This document shows, in pieces, positions 17,641 through 27,667 of a stretch of 64,000 bases of DNA. Below the pieces are notes generated by a model. That model worked only from the letters and a program-made list of their open reading frames with translations, did not search any database and had not been told where the DNA came from. The DNA is from Sphingomonas nostoxanthinifaciens. Lineage in GTDB: Bacteria; Pseudomonadota; Alphaproteobacteria; Sphingomonadales; Sphingomonadaceae. The stretch lies in contig NZ_CP082839.1 in the NCBI RefSeq assembly GCF_019930585.1, forward strand, positions 1,240,001 through 1,304,000. Reading direction: 5' to 3'. The translations under genes and the position numbers were made by a program. Position 1 is the stretch's first letter, and every line of letters begins with the position of its first letter.

Positions 17641-18059
17641 ATGCCGAGGTATGAACCACTGAATACGGGCGTCGCGCTCAAGGCGAGCGGCAGCGATCTG
17701 TTGCCTTCCAGTTGCGGATCAACGGCATAAGCGCCGACTTCAGGATGCCCGATGATGAAGCATTACTTCGGGTCTCATTCGATCGACCTTGCATTGTGCG
17801 TCTTCTCGACGAGATGCCGCTAAGCACCGAGGAAGACGAGACGCCGAACGAAGGCTTGGTGCCCGAACATTTCGCCTACCGTTTGAACGGAGCGCGCTTT
17901 GCGCGCCTCCAGTCGGAAGCATGGAAAGATGTTTTTGGGCCAGTAGCTCACTATCAGTTTGTCACCGGCGACACATGCATGGATGTGTTGAGCGGCGGTG
18001 CCCCTTCGTTTTCGGTCGTAGATCGAACGGATGGTCTTTCGCCTCCTGCCCAGACGTGA
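17641..18059 (+). pseudogene. Hypothetical protein with a frameshift near 17708
   Basis: ATG 17641 gives MPRYEPLNTGVALKASGSDL; a one-base insertion in TTCC near 17708 would join it to FQLRINGISADFRMPDDEAL, which continues through RPCIVRLLDEMPLSTEEDE and ends at 18059. The joined product would be about 139 residues and soluble. I do not recognise the family. The downstream end lies only 12 bases before an IS5-type transposase, so its C-terminus may be truncated. Confidence 0.5.
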
Positions 18060-18071
18060 TTCAGCGTCGGC

Positions 18072-18297
18072 ATGAGCCGATATGATCTGACCGACTTCGA
18101 GTGGCGCGTGGTCGAGCCGCTGCTGCCCAACAAGCCTAGAGGTGTACCGCGCGTCGATGATCGGCGCGTGTTGAATGGCATCTTTTGGGTGCTTCGATCC
18201 GGCGCGCCGTGGCGTGACCTGCCCGAGCGCTATGGCCCGCGCACCACCTGCTACAACCGCTTCAATCGATGGCGAAAGGCAGGCGTGTGGGACCGGC
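18072..18297 (+). pseudogene. IS5-family transposase, 5' fragment
   Basis: MSRYDLTDFEWRVVEPLLPN and VLNGIFWVLRSGAPWRDLPE are the standard N-terminal blocks of IS5-family (IS427-like) transposases. The frame is interrupted after about 75 codons (GVWDRL) by the IS21 element that begins at 18298. The next codons of the same gene resume at 20854. Confidence 0.85.
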
Positions 18298-18502
18298 TGT
18301 CAATCGGCTCGGGAAGTTGACCCCGTATCGGCGTGCAACTTTGACCCCCTTTTCTGATGGGCAGCCGGGTTGTCCCGGTAGTCCACAGGAGGGCCCCACG
18401 GCCGGCGCCGCGCGCCGCCACGAGCGCAGGCGGTGACGGCCGTGGGAGGTGCCTGTGGACCCACCGGGTCAACCCGGGGGATGGGGGTCCGGGGGAAGGG
18501 TT

Positions 18503-19237
18503 TCAGGCGGCTTCGCGGTTCTTGAAGCGCCAGCTCTCGTTGCCGGTCTCGACGATGTCACAGTGGTGGGTGAGCCGGTCGAGGAGCGCGGTCGTCATCT
18601 TGGCGTCGCCGAAGACCGTGGGCCACTCGCCGAAGGCAAGGTTGGTCGTCACCACCACTGAGGTCCGTTCGTAGAGCTTGCTGACGAGGTGGAAGAGCAG
18701 CTGGCCGCCCGAGAGCGCGAAGGGCAGGTAGCCAAGCTCGTCGAGGATGACGAGGTCGAGCCGCGACAGGTGGTCGGCGATGCGCCCAGGGCGCCCGGCA
18801 CGGGCCTCGGCCTCGAGCTGGTTCACGAGGTCGACGGTGTTGTAGAAGCGGACCCTCGCTCCGGCCCGGACGCAGGCACGCCCCATGGCGATGGCGAGAT
18901 GCGTCTTGCCCGTCCCGGTGCCGCCGACCAGCACGACGTTGCGCTGCGCCTCGAGGAAGGCACCCGTGCCGAGATCGCGGACCAGGCCTTCGTTGATGCC
19001 GGTGCCGGCGAAGTCGAAGTCGGCGAGCTCCTTGGCGAGCGGCAGCTTGGCGGTCGTCATCTGGTAGCGGATGGAGCGGGCCTGCTTCTCGTCTATCTCG
19101 GCCTTGAGCAGGTCGCCGACGACGCGCTGAGCGGAGTGCTGCCGCTTCACGGCATCGGCGACGACCTCGTCATAGGCATGGCGCATGCCGACGAGCTTCA
19201 GCGTTCCCATCATCTCCAGGATGGCGTGACGTTCCAT
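18503..19237 (-). CDS. istB: IS21 helper ATPase IstB
   Basis: A 244-residue AAA+ ATPase with Walker [14 protein letters not shown] and Walker [13 protein letters not shown]. It assists IstA in target-DNA binding. The start overlaps the 3' end of istA by 68 bases, the usual IS21 arrangement. No damage seen. Confidence 0.93.
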   Translation of the reverse strand: MERHAILEMMGTLKLVGMRHAYDEVVADAVKRQHSAQRVVGDLLKAEIDEKQARSIRYQMTTAKLPLAKELADFDFAGTGINEGLVRDLGTGAFLEAQRNVVLVGGTGTGKTHLAIAMGRACVRAGARVRFYNTVDLVNQLEAEARAGRPGRIADHLSRLDLVILDELGYLPFALSGGQLLFHLVSKLYERTSVVVTTNLAFGEWPTVFGDAKMTTALLDRLTHHCDIVETGNESWRFKNREAA

Positions 19238-20735
19238 AGGACCTCCTCAGGCTGTCGTAGCGGGCGCAGTCGGCGACGGGCTCGCGGCCGAGCCGCAGAG
19301 CCTCGGGCGTGGCGATGGTGGCGGGAGCGGCGGTCTGGCGCTGGCGGGTGAGCACGTTGAGCACGACGTCGCGGCTGACGGTGCCGCCGGCGAGCGCCTC
19401 GGCACAGGCCGCCTCAACGGCATCCAGCCCGTCCGTCGTCACCGCCGCCAGGATGCCCACCATCTGGCGGTCGCCGTCGGCATGGCCCGCCAGCCTCCGC
19501 CTGACGCGTTCCAGCGCCACCGGCAGCGGCCAGTCCTTGAAGGGGGCGCCGTTCCTCAACGCGCCGGGCTTGCGTGCCAGGACGGGCACATAGTGCCACG
19601 GGTCGTAGACCGTCTGGTCGCGGCCGAAGCGCCGGGCATGCTCGCCGACGACCTCGCCCTCCTGCCGGATGACGATGCGCTCGGCATAGGCGTGCACCTC
19701 GACCGGGCGCCCCGCCGCCTTCGCGTGCACCGAGTATTTATTGTAGTCGAAGCGGACCAGCAGCGTCTTCGACACCGCCGCTGGCAGGGCGTGGAAGCCG
19801 TCAAAGGGTCCGCGGTAGGCGATGAGCGCAGGCCGGTCGGCCGCCTCGAACACCTGCTGGACCGTGCAGTCCCTGAGCTCGGGATGCGCGGCACGCTGGG
19901 CATGGACGGTGCAGCGGTCGAGCAGCCAGGCGTTGAGCTCGTCGTAGCTCCTGAAGCGCAGCCGCGGCGTGAAGAAGCGCTCGCGCACCAGCCCGACCTG
20001 GTTCTCGACCTGCCCCTTCTCCCAGCCCGATGCCGGCGTGCATGCCACCGGCTCGACCAGGTAGTGGCCGCACATCTGCTGGAAGCGCCGGTTGTAGCGC
20101 CGCTCACGACCGACGAAGATGGCGTCCACCGCGGTCTTCATGTTGTCGTAGATGCCGCGCTGACAGGCGCCGCCGAAGAAGGCGAACGCCCGGTCGTGGG
20201 CGTCGAACACCATCTCCTGGCTCTCGCGCGGGTAGGCCCGCACGAAGAACATCCGACTGTGGCAGAGCCGCATGTGCGCGACCTTCACCGTCGTCGTCAC
20301 GCCCGCCATGACGACGACCTCATGGCTCCAGTCGAACTGGTAGGCCTCGCCCGGCGCAAAGCTCAGCGGCACGTAGGCCGCCGCCGTGACCGCCGACCGC
20401 TCACGCTGCCATGCCGTGGCATAGCGGCGAACGGCATCGTAGCCGCCACGGTAGCCTAGCCCCTGAAGCTCCTCGTACACCCGGACCAGCGTCAGGCGCT
20501 CGCGCCGCTGCTTGCGCTCGTTGGCCTCCAGCAGCCGCTCGAGATCCGCCGACCATGGCCCAAGCTTCGGCAGCGGCTGCACCGTCCGCTCGTAGGAGAA
20601 GTCCGTCTCGCCGGACCGCAGCACCTTGCGCACCGTGTTCCGCGACACCCGCAGGTCGCGCACGATCTCCTTGATGCTCTTACCCTTGACGTAGAACTCG
20701 CGCCGGATGCGCGCCACCGTCTCCACGACCAGCAT
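19170..20735 (-). CDS. istA: IS21 transposase IstA
   Basis: A 521-residue transposase. The N-terminal HTH includes [20 protein letters not shown]; the DDE core shows [19 protein letters not shown] and [10 protein letters not shown] for the D, D and E residues. The open frame is full length for the family and probably active. The C-terminal ~22 codons overlap istB. Confidence 0.93.
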   Translation of the reverse strand: MLVVETVARIRREFYVKGKSIKEIVRDLRVSRNTVRKVLRSGETDFSYERTVQPLPKLGPWSADLERLLEANERKQRRERLTLVRVYEELQGLGYRGGYDAVRRYATAWQRERSAVTAAAYVPLSFAPGEAYQFDWSHEVVVMAGVTTTVKVAHMRLCHSRMFFVRAYPRESQEMVFDAHDRAFAFFGGACQRGIYDNMKTAVDAIFVGRERRYNRRFQQMCGHYLVEPVACTPASGWEKGQVENQVGLVRERFFTPRLRFRSYDELNAWLLDRCTVHAQRAAHPELRDCTVQQVFEAADRPALIAYRGPFDGFHALPAAVSKTLLVRFDYNKYSVHAKAAGRPVEVHAYAERIVIRQEGEVVGEHARRFGRDQTVYDPWHYVPVLARKPGALRNGAPFKDWPLPVALERVRRRLAGHADGDRQMVGILAAVTTDGLDAVEAACAEALAGGTVSRDVVLNVLTRQRQTAAPATIATPEALRLGREPVADCARYDSLRRSYGTSRHPGDDGNAEARRHAPCL

Positions 20736-20847
20736 TCTCCCCGACCGCTCCTGCGCAAAGCGCCGGGCGTGAACCGCTCAGTTCAGGGGGGTCAATTTTG
20801 CACGCCGATCAGCCCCGAACGGGGTCAACATTGCAGGCCGATTCACA

Positions 20848-20896
20848 ACCGGCTGATGGACCCCATCAGCGCCGCGCACGACGGTGAGATACAGAT
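20848..20896 (+). pseudogene. IS5-family transposase, remnant after the IS21 insertion
   Basis: After the second ACCGGC the interrupted IS5 frame resumes (DRLMDPISAAHDGEIQM). About 16 codons later it is replaced by DUF2252 sequence, so the rest of IS5, including its right end, has been deleted. Confidence 0.7.
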
Positions 20897-21886
20897 GACG
20901 GCGAGGGCAACGTGGAGATCCAGATTTGGGATCTCGATCAGACGGTCATCGGCAATCCGGCACACGATCTAATCCGGCTGGGCCTATCGCTGACGACCGC
21001 AGCACGGGGTTCGGATTTGCCGGGGGTGACGACTGCTCGAATGGTCGAAGAGATGATCGATGGCTACGAGCATGCTCTCGCCGATCGTGAGGAGGGATAT
21101 CTCGGACCGGAGCCCGAAGTCGTCCGCGTGGTCAAGCGACGCGCCCTGGGCCGGCGTTGGCGTCATCTCGCGAATGAGCGGGTCAACGGGACGGAGCCGA
21201 CCATCCCGATCGGCAAGAAATTCTGGCCGTTGGAGCCGGCAGAACGATCGGCGCTTGTCGAGCTGTTCTCGGATCCGGAAGTGAAGCGCGCCATCCTGTC
21301 GCTGGATCGCAAGGACCGCGATCGCGACTCCGGCTGGTCGACGCAGCCTATTGGATGAAGGGCTTGCAGCTCGCTCGGACTGCTCCGATACGCCGGCATC
21401 ATCGCCATAAAGGGGGCGAAGGGCCGCGAGAGCTTCGCGCTGGTCGACCTGAACGAGGCGATCGCGCCCGCCGCGCCAATCGACCCTCAGGCTGAGATGC
21501 CGAACGATCCTGCCGAACGCGTCGTCACGGGTGCCCGCGCGCTGTCGCCGCATCTCGGTGAGCGCACGATCGCGGCTCGCCTGCTCGGTAAATCGGTCTT
21601 CATCCGGGAGTTGGCTCCGCAGGACATGAAGCTCGAGGTTGAGCAGTTTACGGAGAGCCAAGCCGTGAAGGCCGCTCGGTATCTGGCCATTATCGTCGGC
21701 AAGGCCCACGCACGACAGATGGACGCTGGGCAGCGCACGTCATGGCGTCGCACGCTTCTGGATCATCGCGGATCGGGGATCGATGCACCGACCTGGCTTT
21801 GGCAAGCCGTGGTCGATCTGTCTGGTTCGCACGAGGCGGGATACCTCGAGCACTGTCGCAGGTACGCGCTGCAGCAGAACGCCTGA
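20897..21886 (+). pseudogene. DUF2252 protein, N-terminally truncated and frameshifted
   Basis: The coding sequence begins abruptly in the family core (GNVEIQIWDLDQTVIGNPAH, HDLIRLGLSLTT), runs to about 21340, then needs one-base shifts near 21340 and 21362 to continue as VDAAYWMKGCSSLGLLRYAG and SVFIRELAPQDMKLEVEQFT to the TGA at 21886. DUF2252 proteins are usually about 400-450 residues, so roughly the first 100-150 are missing, removed by the IS5/IS21 event. DUF2252 is a kinase-like fold of unknown substrate. Confidence 0.8.
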
Positions 21887-21907
21887 CCGAAAGGCTGCCT
21901 GGACTTC

Positions 21908-22855
21908 CTAACGCAGAAGCGGCCGCCGCTCGGCAAGGTCATTGCGGATCGCGGTGGCAGCAACGCCGCCTTCACCCATGGCATGACTGATCTGATCAAG
22001 CCCATAGACGACGTCTCCGGCAGCATACAGCCCGGGTACGTCGGTCCTTTGATGCCGATCGACCACGATGCAGCCGTCCTCGCTCATGTCCACGCCAAGG
22101 GGCTTCGCCAGGCCTGAGTGTATGCGGGATCCGAGTGCCGGGTAGACGGTCGCAAAGCGTAAGACCTTCTCCCGGACGGGAATGACGATCTCGGTCCCGT
22201 CGATGCTGATCTCGCCGTGAGGTCCATCGATCGGTGTTACACCGGCGTCGACGAGCTTGCGCCGCTCCTGCTCCTCGAGATCATGTCTTCCGCCGGGCGC
22301 GATCAGACTGACTGCGGACGTGAAGCTGCGCAGGAAGATGGCCTCCCGTGATCCATGCTCGCCGGTACCTATCACCGCGACATGCTGGTCGGTCACTTCG
22401 TATCCGTCGCACACCGGACAGTAGCGCAGCAGGCCTTGGCTTAGCGCTGCGTCGTGCACGGTCGCATCCATGTCGGGCCGGTTGTTCGACACCCCGGTTG
22501 CAAGGAGAACGGCTCGAGCTTTGAAGCCCGAACGATCTGTGCGGACGATGAAATCGTCTTCACTTCTGACGATCTCCGTAACTTCTCCCTCGACGATCCG
22601 CGCGCAATAGCGGAGGGCCTGATCCCTCATGCGGTCCACAAGCTCGGAGCCTGCTATCCCGTCAGGAAAGCCGGCATGGTTTCGGGTTTTCGGAATGAGG
22701 GTCGCGCGACCACCGCCGCGATCAATCACGACGACGTCGAGGTGAAAGCGAGCGAGGTAGATGGCTGCGGTCAGTCCGGCAGGGCCGCCGCCAACGATGA
22801 CCACGTCCGTCGGCGCGAGCTCATTGCCGCCGTCGTGCATCACGTCCGTCTGCAT
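21908..22855 (-). CDS. Thioredoxin-reductase-like FAD/NAD(P) oxidoreductase
   Basis: A protein of about 315 residues. The FAD-binding motif is VVIVGGGPAGLTAAIYLAR, the redox-active site CPVCDGYE corresponds to the CATC of TrxB, the pyridine-nucleotide motif is AVIGTGEHGSREA, and the C-terminal FAD block is PGLYAAGDVVYGLDQIS. It probably reduces a thiol partner using NAD(P)H in the cytosol. ATG 22855 is preferred; the frame is open to a GTG at 22894. No thioredoxin is adjacent. Its 3' end lies 22 bases from the convergent DUF2252 pseudogene. Confidence 0.85.
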   Translation of the reverse strand: MQTDVMHDGGNELAPTDVVIVGGGPAGLTAAIYLARFHLDVVVIDRGGGRATLIPKTRNHAGFPDGIAGSELVDRMRDQALRYCARIVEGEVTEIVRSEDDFIVRTDRSGFKARAVLLATGVSNNRPDMDATVHDAALSQGLLRYCPVCDGYEVTDQHVAVIGTGEHGSREAIFLRSFTSAVSLIAPGGRHDLEEQERRKLVDAGVTPIDGPHGEISIDGTEIVIPVREKVLRFATVYPALGSRIHSGLAKPLGVDMSEDGCIVVDRHQRTDVPGLYAAGDVVYGLDQISHAMGEGGVAATAIRNDLAERRPLLR

Positions 22856-22958
22856 AGATAAAAGGTTCAGTCGTTGTAGTGGCGTGTGTAGCACGACGCG
22901 ATGCGGTCAGTGCCCGGTCGCACGGTAGCTGCTGCGCCAATACGAGGACTGACCAATG

Positions 22959-23192
22959 TTAGTGCGCGTGCTGCGGCGCGGGCGCCGGCTGCTGCGCAGC
23001 TGCTTCTTGGCGGCGACCTTCGCGGTGATGGCCCACGGCGCATCCTACGGCTGCGCCGGCCACAGCGTGCCCCTTACCGACGAAATGCCCGCCGACGCCA
23101 CCGACAGCTGCGCCTTTGAGGCATCCGGCCGAAAGTGCTGGACTGGCCATGAGTGCAGCTACGGCCATGAACGTGAAGTGCTTGCGTCCCAT
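22959..23192 (-). CDS. Small secreted glycine-zipper protein
   Basis: A 77-residue protein: signal peptide (MGRKHFTFMAVAALMASPAL, cleavage near LSA) followed by a Gly-zipper segment (GAAVGGVGGHFVGKGHAVAG) and a His/Pro/Ala tail ending APQHAH. Possibly a lipoprotein-like YMGG/glycine-zipper outer-membrane protein, though the Cys is three residues after the likely cleavage site. Function unknown. Confidence 0.7.
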   Translation of the reverse strand: MGRKHFTFMAVAALMASPALSAGCLKGAAVGGVGGHFVGKGHAVAGAAVGCAVGHHREGRRQEAAAQQPAPAPQHAH

Positions 23193-23313
23193 AATTGTTA
23201 GTCCTGCTTAGTAAGCTGAGAGATGCGGCCGACCCGATAGCTACGGCTTTCGGGAAGCTGAAAACCAACTATCGATGGCAGCTAAGGCTGCATCCGGGAA
23301 GGCGGCCGGGTGC

Positions 23314-24139
23314 GCTGTCAGACCAAATGCACCGCTCGGTAAGGAGGGCTGGGTGGGGGGGCTAGATGCCTCGTCCTTGCAAGCACAGAGCCCATTCCGC
23401 TTCTTCAACTCGTCACCCGAGGTGATCCGCCTCGTGGTGATGATGTATGTGCGGTTCCCGCTGTCGCTGCGGAACGTGGAGGACCTGCTATTCGAGCGCG
23501 GGACCGACATCTGCCATGAGACGGTGCGACATTGGTGGAAACGCTTCGGTCCGATGTTTGCGGGCAATATCCGTCGGCAGCGGGTTTCTCGCATGCGGGG
23601 CTTCCGCCATTGGCGCTGGCACCTCGACGAGATGTACGTGAAGCTCAACGGTGAGATGGTCTACCTCCGTCGATCACGAGGGCGAGATCCTCGAAAGCTA
23701 CGTCACCAAAGGGCGCGACAAGGGCGCAGCGCTTCGCTTCATGAAGAGGGCGCTGAAGCGTCATGGCTCGCCGGAGGCCGTCATAACCGACGGGCTGCGC
23801 TCCTATCGCGTCGCGATGACCGAGCTCGGCAACGAGGACAAGCAGGAGGTCGGCCGCTGGGCCAACAACCGAGTGGAGAACAGCCATCTGCCGTTCCGAC
23901 GACGAGAGCGGGCGATGCTGCGGTTCCGACGAATGGCGAGCCTCCAGAAGTTCGCCTCGGTCCATGCAAACGTCCACAACAACTTCAATCTCGAACGCCA
24001 CCTCGTCGATCGCCAGACCTATAAGCTTCGCCGCTTAGCCGCCCTGGCTGAGTGGCAGATCCCACCGATCTGGTTAGCCCGAGATCAAACTGATCGGTCG
24101 ATCCGGTTGGGTCACGGCAGATCGGGATGCGATCGCTGA
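23314..24139 (+). pseudogene. IS6-family element with damaged transposase
   Basis: A terminal repeat (GCTGTCAGACCAAATGCA, 23314-23331) is followed by ATG 23366. The transposase is recognisable in pieces: after a base lost near 23386, FFNSSPEVIRLVVMMYVRFP, the DDE start WRWHLDEMYVKLNGE, and after a small deletion near 23665, VDHEGEILESYVTKGRDKGA, VITDGLRSYRVAM and RVENSHLPFRRRERAM. These supply the D, D and E regions. The C-terminus extends past the usual AALAEWQ end to 24139. No matching right-hand repeat was found, so the 3' end is lost and the copy is inactive. Confidence 0.8.
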
Positions 24140-24498
24140 AGCTGCTTACATCATGCGCGAGTTGCATCCGTGTGTGAGAGGATAAGGGTCCACACATACG
24201 ATCCGCACAGCGTCAGCGGCGAGTTGAGCATCGCGCGCCTTTGACTCTGCGTCGGCACTCGGTTCAGCACACTGAAGCGAGGCGGCGCGGGACGCAATGG
24301 CCGACGAAAGTATCATTATGAGGGTGCGAATATGGTTGCGTCCCCCGCACCGTGAGGGGATTTACGTCAGTGCCCCTGGCCATCACCCAGCCACCCAGGA
24401 TTGGGACCCATTGCTCAATCCGGCCAAAGCGACCGCGCGGCTGCCTCGGCCATCTGGCCTGACGCATTTTTCTAAACAACGAAGCAACTTGATGTCGA
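24140..24498. other. Intergenic, no gene recognised
   Basis: Both strands were read; no open frame here has recognisable coding character. It separates the IS6 remnant from the BLUF gene and probably contains IS-adjacent debris. Confidence 0.4.
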
Positions 24499-24903
24499 TT
24501 AACTCGGCGTACGCAACCGAGAGAAGCTTCGGAACGTGGCGCGAATGTTTGCATCGGAAACCTGCTCCGTCATGGCCTCGACCATCGCACCAATGTCTTG
24601 CGAGTTCTGAGAAGCAAGCCTCTCGGCTGCCATCGCCCATGATCCGAACGAACGGATCGCAACCTCATTACTGGACAGCATAACAACTGCTTTGTGCCTG
24701 CGGTCGATTTGGATCCGCTGGAAAGTCTGCATTACCGTAGCGTGCTCGCCTTCCAGCGCCTGGAGGAAACGCCGCCCATCATACAAAAGCATCCCCGTGA
24801 CCCCCGCGGCAGAGTTTTTCGAGCGAGAAACACGAAGGATATTGTCGATAGATGCGTCGCAAATATCGCGCGCCGCAGTGCTGATATACGTCAACTGCAA
24901 CAT
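24499..24903 (-). CDS. BLUF-domain blue-light sensor (copy 1)
   Basis: A 134-residue stand-alone BLUF protein. MLQLTYISTAARD carries the flavin-contacting Tyr; SRSKNSAAGVTGMLLYDG has the Asn; RRFLQALEGEHATV has the conserved Gln that rotates on illumination. BLUF domains bind FAD and act through partner proteins, often c-di-GMP enzymes or regulators. Start at 24903 because GGAGG lies seven bases upstream. A second BLUF gene is at 29671-30099. Confidence 0.9.
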   Translation of the reverse strand: MLQLTYISTAARDICDASIDNILRVSRSKNSAAGVTGMLLYDGRRFLQALEGEHATVMQTFQRIQIDRRHKAVVMLSSNEVAIRSFGSWAMAAERLASQNSQDIGAMVEAMTEQVSDANIRATFRSFSRLRTPS

Positions 24904-25055
24904 CGATCGGCCTCCTGATGCTCGACCCACTAAGCTTAAATTGTTGAAAAAACGTGTTTGGGAGCGTTAAGAGGCTGTTGGGCTAACCACATGTCGGTCG
25001 CTAGCTACCCGATCTCGGCCTCGCGGTGGTTGGCCGTGCAGAGGCGGCCCTGTCG

Positions 25056-25388
25056 TTATTGACCGGCGGCGGCCTCTGGCGCGCCAACGTCGCGCGGGGC
25101 GGGTGCTTCCGGTCTAACATGTCGTGTGCCCGGCGCCGAGGCGGCCGTCGCTCGGGCGGTCGCCGCCTCATCCAATAAGGGTAGGGGAGTTATGGCCCTT
25201 CCGCCGCTTTCAGTCGGACGTAAATCTACGAATATAGGCTCGTGCTTTGATAGCTCCTCCCTCAAGCACTTGTACTCGAACGACATCTGTCTGAGGGCCT
25301 GCAGAAGCTCCTGGAGCTGGAGAGCACAAGAACTTACATCAGGCCTGATCCTGGCGATATCGAGACCGGAGGTAGGCGTGGTCGGCAA
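25056..25388 (-). CDS. Hypothetical protein, 110 aa
   Basis: Frame starting MPTTPTSGLDIARIRPD, with a helical, coiled-coil-like centre (QLQELLQALRQMSFEYKCLR) and a Pro/Ala-rich tail. It is preceded by no obvious ribosome site. Helical periodicity supports a real, unrecognised gene. Confidence 0.4.
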   Translation of the reverse strand: MPTTPTSGLDIARIRPDVSSCALQLQELLQALRQMSFEYKCLREELSKHEPIFVDLRPTESGGRAITPLPLLDEAATARATAASAPGTRHVRPEAPAPRDVGAPEAAAGQ

Positions 25389-25804
25389 ATGGCGACTGAA
25401 CCATCATATTCCGTCACGGTTTAGATCCGGAGCCGGAAATCTCCGAGATCGTAGGACCGGCACAGTCAAGTCGCATCGGCTCTGGTTAATCGGCGTTCGA
25501 ACGGTAGCGAATCGCATCAGCAACGAACGATGAAAGAGCGGCCGGAGTCGAACAGCCGCCAGGGTCGTTTCCGTGTCTGCGACTGGGTCAGGTTCGCCGA
25601 TACGATCGGAAGTGAATGCTCGCTTGTGCAGCATCGGTCTCGCCAACACAGCGGCGTTCCGTGCGTGCCTGCTTCGTATTCGCGGCTGGCACGGATGCGA
25701 CGAACGCACCGAATGCAGAGGCATGGTGCCAGCGCGGCCCTATTCCACCGGCAAGGCGAAGCGTACTGAGCCGTCCGCTCACCCAGAGCGGATGGAGAAC
25801 GACC
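25389..25804. other. Intergenic, no gene recognised
   Basis: Several overlapping short frames are open here but none shows conserved features. The last 30 bases carry the GGAGAACG ribosome site of the secreted protein at 25805. Confidence 0.4.
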
Positions 25805-26059
25805 ATGCGTACCTTAGCTATGACCAGCTTTGCACTCGCCGCAGCCTCTTTGTTAGCGGGTGCCTCGCTCGCGCAAACGCCCAAAAATCAGGTCGCACTC
25901 AGGCAGGCTTTGAACGAGCTTCAGGATGCTCGTCATCAGCTGCAAACGGATACGTCCGACACCGAAGGCCACCGCGAGAAGGCGGTCGGGCTGGTCGAGG
26001 CGGCTATGAACGAAGTCCGCGCCGGATTGGCGCACGACAATACCAAGCCCAAGAAATAG
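25805..26059 (+). CDS. Small secreted helical protein
   Basis: An 84-residue protein with a signal peptide (MRTLAMTSFALAAASLLAGA, cleavage at SLAQ) and a short charged helical mature part (VALRQALNELQDARHQLQTD, then EKAVGLVEAAMNEVRAGLAH). GGAGAACG sits four bases before the ATG. Probably periplasmic; the family is seen in sphingomonads but has no known function. Confidence 0.7.
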   Translation: MRTLAMTSFALAAASLLAGASLAQTPKNQVALRQALNELQDARHQLQTDTSDTEGHREKAVGLVEAAMNEVRAGLAHDNTKPKK

Positions 26060-26160
26060 TCGAGACTCGAGCCGGCGCGTCGCGCGCCGGCTGCGTTCTT
26101 ATTTGAAGCGTGCTTCGAGCAGCCCGATCGCACCGTGTCGCGAGCCGGCTTACGTTTCCC

Positions 26161-26427
26161 ATGGATCAGCAATCTGGGCAGGAACGCGCCGGACGGTCGG
26201 TGAGCCGCCAATTGTACGCCCATGGGTGGTCCGCGCGAGGCTATGCCGATCGTTATGGAGGCTGGCGAGCATCTCAATTGCTGGGCGCTCCCCTGACCGA
26301 GGAACAGGGGCTGAAGAACGTCGCGCCATCGTTGAGCGCGAAAGGCGCGCGCCGCGCGGACGGATTATCGTCCGACCGTTGGAAGAGAACGAGCGGGTGG
26401 CTACAAGCAGGTAACAACGTGCTCTAA
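26161..26427 (+). CDS. Possible small basic protein
   Basis: ATG 26161 opens MDQQSGQERAGRSVSRQLYA with Gly/Arg/Tyr-rich sequence (GYADRYGGWRASQLL). A second frame over the 3' half (GAEERRAIVERERRAPRGRI) also looks coding, so a frameshift near 26290 is possible. Family not recognised. Confidence 0.3.
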   Translation: MDQQSGQERAGRSVSRQLYAHGWSARGYADRYGGWRASQLLGAPLTEEQGLKNVAPSLSAKGARRADGLSSDRWKRTSGWLQAGNNVL

Positions 26428-26450
26428 CGATTGCAGTAAGCGACGGTCTC

Positions 26451-27563
26451 TCATGTGGCAGCAGGCCAACGCGCGGTCGGTGCGCTATCCGCCGGCCAGC
26501 CCCGGGCCGCTAGCACCGACGCACTGCCAAAATGCCGATCGGGCTTGGGCAATTCTTTTTCCATAGGCGCGGAGTTTAAGAGCCGTTCGCTCGATTGGTC
26601 TTTGGTCGCCCCATTCTCGATCGATCGCAGATACGCGAGGCATCCTTTGAGTGGCTGACGCTCGACGAGAATGCTCAGCTGGGCTTGCTCGATAAAGCGC
26701 CCATGTACGGAGCGGTCCGCCGCCCGCGCCGCAAATGCGGTGTAAGCCGCCGTGTTGCGGAATGTACCGGCGCGGCTCCCACAAAGAATGATGCCACTCC
26801 ATGCTGCCGTCGCGAGCAGTGCGTCGCCGGCAAAAGCGCCGGCAAGCGTCGCCCAACGTAACGCACCGGCGCCTGAGACCTCGGTCGTATAGGTTCGCGA
26901 TAAAATCTGTTCCCAGGATACGGCGCGATGATAGCCACGCAGAGACTGCATCAAGGCGAACTCGTCGGCGCTCGCCGGCGAGAAGCCTGTGTGACCGAGC
27001 TCGGTATCTGCAACCTTGATGTGCCCATCGGCGGCAACCGTCAACGTCGCGGCGCCCACTCCATCGTCCAACAGGAGCGCGGTCCACCGACCTGGAAGGG
27101 CGAAATCCGGCGCGCTGGCACGCCCCAATGGAAAGATGTTCGTGGCCGGCCCAGTTGGAAGCGACCAAGCCGTCGCGACCATGTCGTTAAGAATGATGAT
27201 GGGCTTTCCAAGCATTCCTCCCAATCCGGCACGCGACAGAGTCCAGCTTGATCGGGCAACTCGGATCGCACTGCCTGTGGTGGGCCCCGGCACGGAGAGC
27301 ACGCAACCCGCGTTCCGCAAATCTACGCCAGTCTGCCGTGCGTAACTGAGCAGCGCGTCGGAGAAGGTCGTGAATAGCTCTGTGGAAAACGAGCATTGTT
27401 GCTCCAGCGTCAGCGCTCCGCGCCCGGCCAGCGCGAAGCGCAGAGTACCCGCCGTCGCAAGATCGGCTAATATCCAGACCGTCGACGTGGTCAAGTCGCA
27501 CCCCCACCCAGTTCCGCTATTTTGCGGATTCTGCGTAATTATGCTCCGAAGGTGAACATTCAA
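26451..27563 (-). CDS. Divergent glucokinase-like (ROK/Glk) protein
   Basis: A 370-residue frame with the overall plan of bacterial glucokinase (PF02685). The expected phosphate-binding ADIGGTNARFAL is ADLATAGTLRFAL here; IIILNDMVATAWSL contains the ND substrate block, and ELGHTGFSPASADEFALMQS matches the GH.DF.P.....L block. The degraded P-loop makes sugar kinase activity doubtful. The C-terminal ~60 residues are Pro/Ala-rich and not family-like. ATG 27563 has no strong ribosome site. Confidence 0.65.
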   Translation of the reverse strand: MNVHLRSIITQNPQNSGTGWGCDLTTSTVWILADLATAGTLRFALAGRGALTLEQQCSFSTELFTTFSDALLSYARQTGVDLRNAGCVLSVPGPTTGSAIRVARSSWTLSRAGLGGMLGKPIIILNDMVATAWSLPTGPATNIFPLGRASAPDFALPGRWTALLLDDGVGAATLTVAADGHIKVADTELGHTGFSPASADEFALMQSLRGYHRAVSWEQILSRTYTTEVSGAGALRWATLAGAFAGDALLATAAWSGIILCGSRAGTFRNTAAYTAFAARAADRSVHGRFIEQAQLSILVERQPLKGCLAYLRSIENGATKDQSSERLLNSAPMEKELPKPDRHFGSASVLAARGWPADSAPTARWPAAT

Positions 27564-27667
27564 TAAACATTATCATCGCCATAGCTTCTGGGCAAATGCA
27601 GCCTATGATAATTGATCATTCTTAACCACCCGACACAGCATTAAGGCTAGTGTCTATAGAGAAAGCT

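Larger units (their letters stand above)
18298..20847 (-). mobile_element. IS21-family insertion sequence, complete
   Basis: About 2550 bp. The left end TGTCAATCGG and the reverse complement of the right end, TGTGAATCGG, form the terminal repeat, each followed within about 20 bases by GTTGACCCC. The element is flanked on both sides by ACCGGC (18292-18297 and 20848-20853), a 6 bp target duplication. It carries istA and istB on the minus strand, both open. It sits inside an IS5-family transposase gene, so it is the youngest insertion in this stretch. Confidence 0.9.

Noticed and set aside
19482..20459. A 325-codon open frame on the plus strand opposite istA
   Set aside because: Antisense to an intact transposase; His/Arg-rich composition with no features.
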